Shown: positions 5,940 through 11,480 of the stretch, one piece after another
Layout of the letters: each line of letters begins with the position of its first letter
Numbering within the stretch: the stretch's first letter is position 1
NCBI GenBank assembly: GCA_020201365.1
Contig: JAIVGV010000046.1
Coordinates: 1 to 11,480 of the forward strand
Direction of reading: 5' to 3'
Length of the DNA: 11,480 nucleotides
Source: Acidobacteriota bacterium
GTDB lineage: Bacteria > Acidobacteriota > Blastocatellia > Pyrinomonadales > Pyrinomonadaceae
Program-made: the position numbers and the translations under genes
The notes under the pieces: generated by a model
Databases searched by the model: none
Told to the model about the DNA's origin: nothing
The model's input: the letters and a program-made list of their open reading frames with translations, nothing else

Positions 5940-7769
5940 CTAGGAGGTGATGGCGCGCTCGGCGCTCAGTTGTTCGAGCATCCGGTCGGCTTCCTGCGGG
6001 TCGAGCTTGCGGAGCAGCAGGAGCGCGGCGAGCACCGTGCGGTCGTTCCAGTTGCGCCGGTAGTTCATCAGGATGATCTGCCGCGCCTTCTCGACGAGCC
6101 GGGGCTTGAGCGCCGGATCGTTCAGTTCGACGAGCCCCTTGAGCGCGTGGTACTGCATCGTCTGCGACTCGTCGTCGAGGTAGCCCGTGAACAGCTCGCG
6201 CAGCTCCGCGCGGTCGCGTATCCGGCGGCTCAGCGCGTCGAGCGCCACGGCGCGCACGAGTCGCCGCTCGTCGTTGCGCGCGGCGCTGAGCTCGGCGTCG
6301 TAAACGTCGGCGTCCGCGATCTTCGCGGCGAGTGCCCGCGCGGCGCGCGCGCGCACGAGCTGCTTCTCGTCGGTGCGCAGCGCGTTCACAAACGCGCGCT
6401 CGACCGCCCCGTCGTCAACCTGCTTCGAGAGCGCGCCGACGATGGTCGCGCGGATCGCGTCCTTCTTCTCCGCGGCGAGGACGCGCAGCAGCCGCTCGCG
6501 CACCGCGGCGTCGCCGGCGTACTTGCGCGCCAGCGCCGCGGCGGCGGTCATGCGCGCCGAGTCGTTCCTGCCGGATTCGAGCAGGCGCAGGTAGGCGTCG
6601 CGCACTTCCGGCTCGTCGGCGTAGGGCACGAGCTCGCGCGACGCCGTGAGCAGCACCGTCGTGTTCTGATCCGTGCCAAGCGCCTCGACGAAGGCGGCGC
6701 GCACCTGCGGGTTCGAGACGTGCAGCGCGAGATCGGCGGCGACTTGGCTGCGCGCCGCGTTGCGATCCGAGGTCTTCAAGACGTTCAGCATCTCGGCGAC
6801 GGGCTGACCGCGCGAGAGCCGGACGGTGCCGGTCACGTCGCTGACGCTGACGGGCGCGCCGCCCGCGCCGATCTTCGCGCGGAAGTTCGCGCTCGCCATC
6901 TCGCCCTCGACGGCGACGTTCGGCAGCTCGACGTAAACCTTCCCCTTGATGCCGGATGTCTGAAGCTGCGCGTTCACGTCTTCGAGGAAGCGCAAGGAGA
7001 CGCGACCCACGACGTTCGAGACGGTGACGCCGCGACCCGCGAGGCGCGTGAGAGTCGCCGTCACCGAGCCGGCGACGTCGGAAATCTCCGCCGACCCGGC
7101 AGCCTGCGCGACGGCGACGTGACCCGAAACGTGATCGGCTTTGAGCGAGCCTTCCAGCTCGCCGACGCGCACGCTGTCGCGGACGTTCGTCAGCACGAGG
7201 TTTGTGCGGCGCGGCAGCGTGAGGCGCAACGAGTGGCGCGTGCCGTCGCCGTTGTCGAAGTCGGCGTGCTCTTTCCGCTCGGGTCCGCGGATCGTGAGGC
7301 TTGAGCCCGTCTGCTCGACGGCGAGCTTGCGGGGGTTGTCGGAGTAGGAGTAGCTCTTGATGACGACCTGCGCCGTCTGCGAGTCGGTCGTGTCAACGAC
7401 GACCGAGCCGTCTATGTTCGCGAGCTCGACGCGCGCGCCGGGCGAGAGCTGGTAGCTCTGCCGCAGCTCCTCGCGCTCGGTCTGCTCCTCGCCGAACCAG
7501 ATGTCGTCGCCGAAGACGTTGATGTTCAGGTCGGGGATGTCAATGTCTATCGGCGGGATCGGGGGGAGCGGCGGGATCGGCACCTCGATGTCGGGGAAGT
7601 CAACGCGGATGCCGGGGATGGCGACGGGCGCGATGCGACCGAGATCAACTTTGACCTCCGGGCGGACTTCGACCCGCCGCTCGACCCCCACCTGCTGCGC
7701 GACGCCGACGGCGGGCGCGAAGGTGACGGCGGCGGTTAACAGTGCGTTTGCGATCAGCTTCTTTCTCAT
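5940..7769 (-). CDS. Exported protein: DUF4097-like beta-solenoid domain fused to HEAT repeats
   Basis: A 609-residue exported protein. Residues 1-24 form a signal peptide (MRKK, hydrophobic core, likely cleavage after VGVA). Residues about 44-85 are a low-complexity Pro/Ile/Asp segment with repeated IPP and IDI units. Residues about 108-320 show short beta-strand repeats of the DUF4097/adhesin-like type (ANIDGSVVV, TNVRDSVRV, DHVSGHVAV, SDVAGSVTA, SNVVGRVSL, SDVTGTVRL). Residues about 335-600 are Ala/Leu/Arg-rich helix pairs with the roughly 30-40 residue period of HEAT repeats. No catalytic motif is visible, so it should act as a binding scaffold in the periplasm or on the surface. GAGGAG lies 9 bases before the start. 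It is the last gene of the sigma/anti-sigma operon, 101 bases after the previous gene. Confidence 0.87.
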   Translation of the reverse strand: MRKKLIANALLTAAVTFAPAVGVAQQVGVERRVEVRPEVKVDLGRIAPVAIPGIRVDFPDIEVPIPPLPPIPPIDIDIPDLNINVFGDDIWFGEEQTEREELRQSYQLSPGARVELANIDGSVVVDTTDSQTAQVVIKSYSYSDNPRKLAVEQTGSSLTIRGPERKEHADFDNGDGTRHSLRLTLPRRTNLVLTNVRDSVRVGELEGSLKADHVSGHVAVAQAAGSAEISDVAGSVTATLTRLAGRGVTVSNVVGRVSLRFLEDVNAQLQTSGIKGKVYVELPNVAVEGEMASANFRAKIGAGGAPVSVSDVTGTVRLSRGQPVAEMLNVLKTSDRNAARSQVAADLALHVSNPQVRAAFVEALGTDQNTTVLLTASRELVPYADEPEVRDAYLRLLESGRNDSARMTAAAALARKYAGDAAVRERLLRVLAAEKKDAIRATIVGALSKQVDDGAVERAFVNALRTDEKQLVRARAARALAAKIADADVYDAELSAARNDERRLVRAVALDALSRRIRDRAELRELFTGYLDDESQTMQYHALKGLVELNDPALKPRLVEKARQIILMNYRRNWNDRTVLAALLLLRKLDPQEADRMLEQLSAERAITS

Positions 7770-7845
7770 CTCTCGTCGCTCCTCGAATGTTTCGACACGT
7801 CACGGCGCGGCGCGAGTCACGAGTGCCGGGGCGTTCGTCGCTGCG

Positions 7846-7862
7846 CTGCCCTCCGGGGGCAG
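7846..7862 (-). other. Small hairpin in the gap between the two DUF4097-type genes
   Basis: CTGCCC (7846-7851) pairs with GGGCAG (7857-7862) around a 5-base loop. It starts 9 bases after the stop codon of the upstream DUF4097 gene. There is no U-tract, so it is unlikely to be a full terminator. It could slow ribosomes or RNases and adjust the relative output of the two genes. Confidence 0.3.
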
Positions 7863-7870
7863 TTCAGTCG

Positions 7871-9187
7871 CTACTTGCAGGCGGGCGGCGCGCCCGCGAG
7901 CTTGGCGAGGCGGACGGGCTGGTTGAAGGAGTCGAGCGTGATCTGCGCGCGACCGTCGCCGTGCGTCGCCTCGACGCGGCGCAGCGGCAGCCCATTGTTG
8001 TGCGCGTTCGCCTCGCGCGTGGGGAAGTCGGACGTGGCGTCGCCGTTGTAGGACATCAGCGTGGCGGTGAAGCCGGGCGAGCTGTCGGGGACGGACATCG
8101 TGACCCTCCCTTCCATTGACTTGAGGCGGTAGCGACCGTTCGCCATGATCGGGCCGGTGAAGGTGACGTCCGCCTCGGTCGTCGTCGCCTCCGCGTCGCC
8201 GCCGACGTTCGTCAGAGTGATGTTGCCGCGCACGTTCGAGGCGTCAACGCGCCCCTTGGCGCAACTGATGTTGATGTCGCCGTTCGTCGAGGTGGCGCGC
8301 ACGTCGCCGTTCGAGCGGCGCACGGTGATGTCGCCCGAGGAGGCGACGACATAGACGAGCCCTTCCACGTCCTCGACGTTGATGTCGCCGCTGCGCCCGC
8401 GCAGCTCAAGCGCGCCGACGTGGCTCACGGAGACGTTGCTCCCGCCGCTCAAGATGGAGACCGGACCGTCTATGCCGGAGACGTTGAGATCGCCGCCGCG
8501 CACTTCGATGGTGTCGAGCTGCGCGTAGCGCGGCACCTTCACGTCGAGCGTGATGCCGGAGTCCTCCGCGCCCGCGCGACCCGCTCCCGCTCCCGCACCG
8601 GCACCAGCCCCTGCACCTGCACCTGCGCCGCCGCCGCGGATGACGACGTTCGGCGTCTCGACGACGATCTCAGGCATGGGCACGATGATGACGCCCTGCT
8701 TCGCGCCCTCTTTAATCCTGTCGCGCATCTCCTGACGCTGGCGCTCGCGCTCGGCTTCGGGCGGCGCGGGCGGCTTCGGGTTGGGGTTCGGGTAAGGAGC
8801 CGGGTGCGGCGCGGTCGAGGGCTTAGGCGTTGGCGGCGTCGGCGGGTAAACGTAAGTCGTGCGGTTGCGCCCGACGACGGCGAGCGAGAGCGTGGAGCGC
8901 GCCTGCGGGTCGGCGGTCATGTCAACCTGGATCGCCTCCGCGCCCTTGCTGCTCGTCGCGCTGGCTTCGACCGTGTCGCGATCCCAGCCCGTGATCGTGA
9001 TCCGACCGTAGCGGTTGCTGATCGCGACCTTGCTCCCGCGCTCCAGGCGCACGGAGACGCGCCCCGACTGGTTGCTCAGCGAGACCGTGCCGCCCGGCTC
9101 TTGCGCGGCGGCGCCGAGCGGGGCGAGCGTCGTCGCGCACGCGAGCGCGACCGTCGTGATGATGGCTTTGAAAGTTCGTTTCCTCAT
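7871..9187 (-). CDS. Exported DUF4097-family beta-repeat protein with Pro-rich and Gly-Ala linkers
   Basis: A 438-residue exported protein. Residues 1-28 are a signal peptide (MRKR, long hydrophobic core, cleavage near GAAA). Residues about 32-110 form a first beta-strand domain (GTVSLSNQSGRVSV, KVAISNRYGRITI). A Pro-rich linker (115-143), a charged helix (144-163), a short VIIVPMPEIVV strand and a Gly-Ala tract (185-207) follow. Residues about 208-420 are a classic DUF4097 solenoid with a step of about 20 residues and recurring GDI/GDV turns (SGDINVED, SGDITVRR, NGDVRATS, NGDINISC, RGNITLTN, EGRVTMSV). It has a single Cys in the solenoid (309) and a C-terminal ACK. The ribosome-binding site is poor (only GAG about 15 bases upstream), but the signal peptide fixes the start. 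Likely a secreted or periplasmic structural or sensing protein under ECF-sigma control. Confidence 0.88.
   Translation of the reverse strand: MRKRTFKAIITTVALACATTLAPLGAAAQEPGGTVSLSNQSGRVSVRLERGSKVAISNRYGRITITGWDRDTVEASATSSKGAEAIQVDMTADPQARSTLSLAVVGRNRTTYVYPPTPPTPKPSTAPHPAPYPNPNPKPPAPPEAERERQRQEMRDRIKEGAKQGVIIVPMPEIVVETPNVVIRGGGAGAGAGAGAGAGAGAGRAGAEDSGITLDVKVPRYAQLDTIEVRGGDLNVSGIDGPVSILSGGSNVSVSHVGALELRGRSGDINVEDVEGLVYVVASSGDITVRRSNGDVRATSTNGDINISCAKGRVDASNVRGNITLTNVGGDAEATTTEADVTFTGPIMANGRYRLKSMEGRVTMSVPDSSPGFTATLMSYNGDATSDFPTREANAHNNGLPLRRVEATHGDGRAQITLDSFNQPVRLAKLAGAPPACK
8576..8626 (-). repeat. Hexanucleotide tandem repeat coding for Gly-Ala
   Basis: Within the DUF4097 gene, about eight 6-base units of the form GCNGGN (minus strand) encode alternating Ala-Gly. 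Third positions vary (GCAGGT, GCAGGG, GCTGGT, GCCGGT, GCGGGA), so the tract is not freshly amplified. Changes in unit number keep the frame and would only change linker length. Confidence 0.8.
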
Positions 9188-9224
9188 TTTTTACGTATCA
9201 CTCGTTTCTGTCGGACTCGGAAGC

Positions 9225-9240
9225 CGCGGGCTCACCCGCG
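9225..9240 (-). other. Short GC hairpin between anti-sigma and DUF4097 genes
   Basis: CGCGGG (9225-9230) pairs with CCCGCG (9235-9240) around a 4-base loop, in the 62-base gap after the anti-sigma stop. No U-tract follows on the minus strand. It might stabilise the upstream mRNA or partly uncouple the two halves of the operon. Confidence 0.3.
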
Positions 9241-9249
9241 CGGAAAACC

Positions 9250-10080
9250 TCACTGGTCGGAGTGCGCCATCTCGCGCAGGACTTCGACCTTCTTGGCGTA
9301 AGCCGAGAGCATGTACTGGACGGCGACGGGGTCGCCCGCGTGCTCGGCGACGGCGCGGCGCGTCTCGCTGATCGAGCGGTCAATGGCGGCGAGCGACTGA
9401 TCGAAGCGCTGGACGGTCTGCGGATCGAGCGTCGTGCGCTTCTTCGCGACGTCCTTCTGCAAGAGGTTGATCGCCGCGACGTAGCGCTGCTCCGCCTCGC
9501 GCACGAGTTGGTCGGGTGTCTCCGCGCTGTTGGCGGGCGCGCCGGTCGTGTCAGGCGACGAACCCGGCGTCGCGTTCGGAGACTCGCTCGGCGCGGGCGA
9601 GGTGGCCGTCGTCGGTTGCGGAGTCGCAGGTGCGGGCGCGGCATTACGGTTGACGTTCAACAGTTCGCTGCCGCCGCGCGCGAGTTCGGTTGACGGCTGG
9701 GTGCGCGAGCCGGCGAGCTTCATGACGCCGACGGTCAGAACGATCGCCGCGACGACGAGCGCGGCGGTGAGCGCGGGGCTGAAGCGGGGGACGGTGAGCA
9801 GCGGCGCGAACCACGTCGAGAGTTTCCGGAGGAGACCCACCTCGCCGCCGGAGCGTTCGTCGCGGATGCGCGCCGCCACGCCGTCCCACAAGCGCGGCGA
9901 GATTTCCAAGTCGCGCTCGTAAGCCGTGTAGAGCGACTGCTCGGCGGCGAGCGACTCTTGCGTCGCGGCGCAAGCCTCGCACGACGCGAGGTGCGCGGCG
10001 ACGAGCGCGCGGTCGCGCGCGCCGAGCTCGCCGTCGAAGTATTCCTCCAAGAGCTGTTCGCAGTCTCGGCAGTTCATCAT
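9250..10080 (-). CDS. Zinc-finger (zf-HC2) transmembrane anti-sigma factor
   Basis: A 276-residue single-span membrane protein that should hold the neighbouring ECF sigma inactive. The N-terminal ZAS-type zinc finger carries C4/C7, then DGELG (16-20), then H30-x3-C34-x2-C37 in HLASCEAC. A cytoplasmic helical part runs to about residue 95. One membrane span follows (about 101-123, SPALTAALVVAAIVLTVGVM). Outside the membrane are a Pro/Thr/Ser/Asn-rich linker (about 125-190) and a C-terminal region of about 85 residues predicted to be alpha-helical or coiled coil (QLVREAEQRYVAAINLL, RFDQSLAAIDRSISETRRAV). The outer part is longer than in minimal anti-sigma factors and is the candidate sensor or protease target. 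Its first ATG overlaps the sigma stop codon (ATGA), a standard coupling that sets equal synthesis of the pair. A second ATG follows immediately. Confidence 0.93.
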   Translation of the reverse strand: MMNCRDCEQLLEEYFDGELGARDRALVAAHLASCEACAATQESLAAEQSLYTAYERDLEISPRLWDGVAARIRDERSGGEVGLLRKLSTWFAPLLTVPRFSPALTAALVVAAIVLTVGVMKLAGSRTQPSTELARGGSELLNVNRNAAPAPATPQPTTATSPAPSESPNATPGSSPDTTGAPANSAETPDQLVREAEQRYVAAINLLQKDVAKKRTTLDPQTVQRFDQSLAAIDRSISETRRAVAEHAGDPVAVQYMLSAYAKKVEVLREMAHSDQ

Positions 10081-10715
10081 TGCTTCACCCCCATGTAAGG
10101 GCTCACGCGGCGGCGCATCTCGGCGCGCGCGCGGTGGAGATCGGTCTTGACCTTCGGCAGCGAGAAGCCGGTGATCTCGGCGATCTCCTCGTAGCTGCGC
10201 TGCTGGAAAACTTTGAGCGCGAAGACCGTGCGCTTGTCCTCGTCGAGCAGCGAGAGAGCGCGCCGCACGACGGCGTTCAGTTCCTTGTCGAGCAGCGCGC
10301 CCGCCGGGGTCGGTCGCCCGTCGCTCAGCTCAAGCACGGACTCGTCGTCGAGCTCGACCTTCTGCGTGCGCCGCTCGGCGCTGCGCAGGTGCTCGCGCGC
10401 GACGTTCTTCGCAATCGAGAAGAGCCACGTCGAGAACTTCTCTTCCTCGCGCAGGGCACCGAGGTGCCGGTAGGCGCGGACGAAGGTCTCCTGCGTCAAA
10501 TCCTCCGCGAGCGCGCGCTCTCCCACCATGTCAAAGACGAAAGAGATGACGGGGCGGCTGTAGCGCTCGAAGAGCTGGCGGAAGGCGTCCGTGTCGCCCG
10601 CGCGCGCCCGCGCGATGGGTGTCTCGGCACTGTTCATCGGTGGGTTCGTCAGCGCGACCGGCTGGCTCGCCGCCGCAGGCTCAAACGTCTTCATCGCCAG
10701 CCGTTCCGTCATCAT
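10077..10715 (-). CDS. ECF-type RNA polymerase sigma factor
   Basis: A 212-residue sigma-70 family protein with only regions 2 and 4. Region 2 spans about 42-111 (DAFRQLFERYSRPVISFVFD, AEDLTQETFVRAYRHL, KFSTWLFSIAKNVAREHLR). Region 4 spans about 148-203 (LSLLDEDKRTVFALKVFQQR, SYEEIAEITGFSLPKVKTDL, HRARAEMRRRV) and contains the helix-turn-helix. The linker (112-147) is acidic and Pro-containing. An unconserved N-terminal stretch of about 35 residues precedes region 2. In-frame ATGs exist at 10715, 10712, 10694 and 10637. The first has no ribosome-binding site and would lie only about 8 bases from the predicted transcription start, so initiation at 10694, or leaderless translation from 10715, are both possible. 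It is co-expressed with the overlapping anti-sigma gene. Confidence 0.93.
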   Translation of the reverse strand: MMTERLAMKTFEPAAASQPVALTNPPMNSAETPIARARAGDTDAFRQLFERYSRPVISFVFDMVGERALAEDLTQETFVRAYRHLGALREEEKFSTWLFSIAKNVAREHLRSAERRTQKVELDDESVLELSDGRPTPAGALLDKELNAVVRRALSLLDEDKRTVFALKVFQQRSYEEIAEITGFSLPKVKTDLHRARAEMRRRVSPYMGVKQ

Positions 10716-10729
10716 TCCGTCGTGTTAGT

Positions 10730-10753
10730 GACGCGGCGGGGCAAAAAGTTTCA
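10730..10753 (-). promoter_or_regulatory. Candidate ECF-type autoregulatory promoter of the sigma operon
   Basis: Minus strand: TGAAACTTTTT (-35 type, AAC core; complement of 10743-10753) is followed after a 14-base gap from TGAAAC by CGTCACTAA (-10 type; complement of 10725-10733). AAC at -35 with CGTC or GTC at -10 is the common ECF pattern, although the spacing is 1-2 bases short of the best-known examples. The position directly in front of the sigma gene fits autoregulation. Not proven from one instance. Confidence 0.5.
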
Positions 10754-10848
10754 ACAGATTCTAGGGAATTTCGCGGGGAAAGATGACTGCGCGACGGATC
10801 GTAGCACGGCGGCGGGTGAAAGGTCGGCTGTCCACGCCCGCGCCGGTG

Positions 10849-10871
10849 GCAGGGGCAGGCCCCGCCCCTGC
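10849..10871. repeat. GC-rich 8-bp inverted repeat between DUF5916 and sigma genes
   Basis: GCAGGGGC (10849-10856) and GCCCCTGC (10864-10871) pair perfectly around AGGCCCC, 44 bases downstream of the DUF5916 stop. The stem could end the DUF5916 transcript on the minus strand, but no U-tract follows there. The GCAGGGGCAGGCCCC wording resembles GC-rich dispersed intergenic repeats that I recall from other genomes; no second copy is in this window. Confidence 0.4.
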
Positions 10872-10914
10872 GGTTTCATTCCACGCCGACGGTTCTCTTC
10901 CCCGTCGAATGGCT

Positions 10915-11480
10915 TTACTCGAAGCTGCGGCGGAAGAGGTACGACATCTTGATGAAGAAGGTGCGACCGTTGCGGCGGAAGCCCGGCTCTAAGACGCCGG
11001 TGAAGGGGTTGAAGCCGTTGCGGTTGAGATCGTCGTTGTAGCCGACGTAGAAAGCCGTCCCCGGATTCGGCGTCCAGCCGAAGAGGAGTTGACCGCGGAC
11101 GTTCGAGGCGAGCGTGTCGTAGTCGGCGCGCGCGCGCGCGAAGGTGAAGCGCGTGAACTGGTAGGTGGCGCGCGCCGAGTAGATTCGGTCGTCGAAGGCG
11201 ACGAGGTGCGTGCCGCGGCGCGTGAGGCGCGTGCTGTTGTAGTCGAGCGAGAGGTTCAGCTCGTTCAGCGGCTTGTAGTTGAAGCTGGCGTTGATGTCGA
11301 AGGTGTTGGCTGCGCCGGGATCGAGCGGCGCGTCCTGCCCGAGCGCGAGCGCGGTGGGCGAGACGCGCGGGAAGCGGGGTCCCGCGCCGAAGTCGAAGTC
11401 GAAGACGCCGCGCTGCGTGCCGACGAAGGCGTTGGCGTAGAACTGCTTGTTGAACTGCCGCTCGCCGTAAATGAAGATCG
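10915..11480 (-). CDS. DUF5916 outer-membrane protein, C-terminal part (5' end beyond window)
   Basis: An open frame of 188 codons runs from the window edge to TAA (complement of 10915-10917). The start lies beyond the window. The fragment is made of alternating amphipathic beta strands with aromatic ends, as in a beta-barrel: NKQFYANAFVGTQRGVFDFD, TFDINASFNYKPLNELNLSL, SARATYQFTRFTFARARADY, RGQLLFGWTPNPGTAFYVGY, and a final RTFFIKMSYLFRRSFE. That ending, with NDDLNRNGFNPFTG before it, is typical of DUF5916 proteins. These usually carry an N-terminal carbohydrate-binding-module-9-like domain followed by an outer-membrane barrel. The substrate is unknown. Its gene lies upstream of, and on the same strand as, the sigma operon, with a 199-base gap. 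It may be transcribed separately. Confidence 0.85.
   Translation of the reverse strand, partial: IFIYGERQFNKQFYANAFVGTQRGVFDFDFGAGPRFPRVSPTALALGQDAPLDPGAANTFDINASFNYKPLNELNLSLDYNSTRLTRRGTHLVAFDDRIYSARATYQFTRFTFARARADYDTLASNVRGQLLFGWTPNPGTAFYVGYNDDLNRNGFNPFTGVLEPGFRRNGRTFFIKMSYLFRRSFE

Noticed and set aside
5925..7304. Long plus-strand open frame of 459 codons opposite the HEAT protein
   Set aside because: GC-rich antisense shadow: the residue pattern is Arg/Ala/Val/Asp repeats without domains, whereas the minus-strand frame has a signal peptide, solenoid and HEAT repeats.
8420..9301. Plus-strand open frame of 293 codons opposite the DUF4097 gene
   Set aside because: Composition is typical of antisense frames in high-GC genes, with no recognisable domain, and the opposite strand has a clear exported protein.
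10783..10992. Short plus-strand frame in the gap before the DUF5916 gene
   Set aside because: It runs antisense into the DUF5916 coding end, has no ribosome-binding site, and spans the GC-rich palindrome.

Overview
The window is high-GC DNA from what is most likely an uncultured Acidobacteriota, probably of the Blastocatellia/Pyrinomonas type. That placement is an inference. It rests on the GC-rich codon use, exported DUF4097 and DUF5916 proteins, a lipoprotein with an Asn/Ala/Thr linker, an ECF sigma/zinc-finger anti-sigma pair in front of surface proteins, and dispersed palindromic repeats built on CGCAGAG and CACAGAG cores. There is no rRNA, tRNA, CRISPR array, insertion sequence or phage gene. 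No gene-free stretch exceeds about 220 bases.

Left part (1-3840, plus strand). The window opens in the edge of a CACAGAG-type repeat. A two-gene unit follows: a SAM-dependent O-methyltransferase-like protein, then a small P-loop kinase of the FlaR/adenylate-kinase-like type whose start overlaps the methyltransferase stop. A palindromic repeat (copy 1) and a clear sigma-70-type promoter then lead into an M28-family zinc aminopeptidase lipoprotein, which ends at a strong hairpin terminator. A second copy of the palindromic repeat lies just beyond it.

Middle (3841-5920). On the minus strand are a 40-residue single-span membrane protein with its own near-consensus promoter and, upstream of it, a DUF2585 membrane protein. 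Divergently, on the plus strand, are a Uma2-family nuclease-fold protein that lacks its usual active-site aspartate, and a GNAT acetyltransferase. A perfect 15-bp hairpin serves as a shared terminator where these converge with the large minus-strand operon.

Right part (5940-10753, minus strand). A four-gene unit encodes an ECF sigma factor, a zinc-finger anti-sigma factor with one membrane span and a long extracytoplasmic part, an exported DUF4097-type beta-solenoid protein, and an exported protein joining a DUF4097-like domain to a C-terminal HEAT-repeat domain. A likely ECF-type promoter sits directly in front of the sigma gene, which suggests autoregulation. The likely reading is an envelope-stress or surface-sensing module: sigma held by membrane-bound anti-sigma, with secreted repeat proteins as output or as partners of the sensor. 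The window ends inside the C-terminal beta-barrel part of a DUF5916 outer-membrane protein, also on the minus strand and upstream of the sigma operon.

The most interesting points are the structurally covarying repeat pair, the sigma/anti-sigma/DUF4097/DUF4097-HEAT operon, the small membrane protein, and a promoter signature shared between two unrelated genes.
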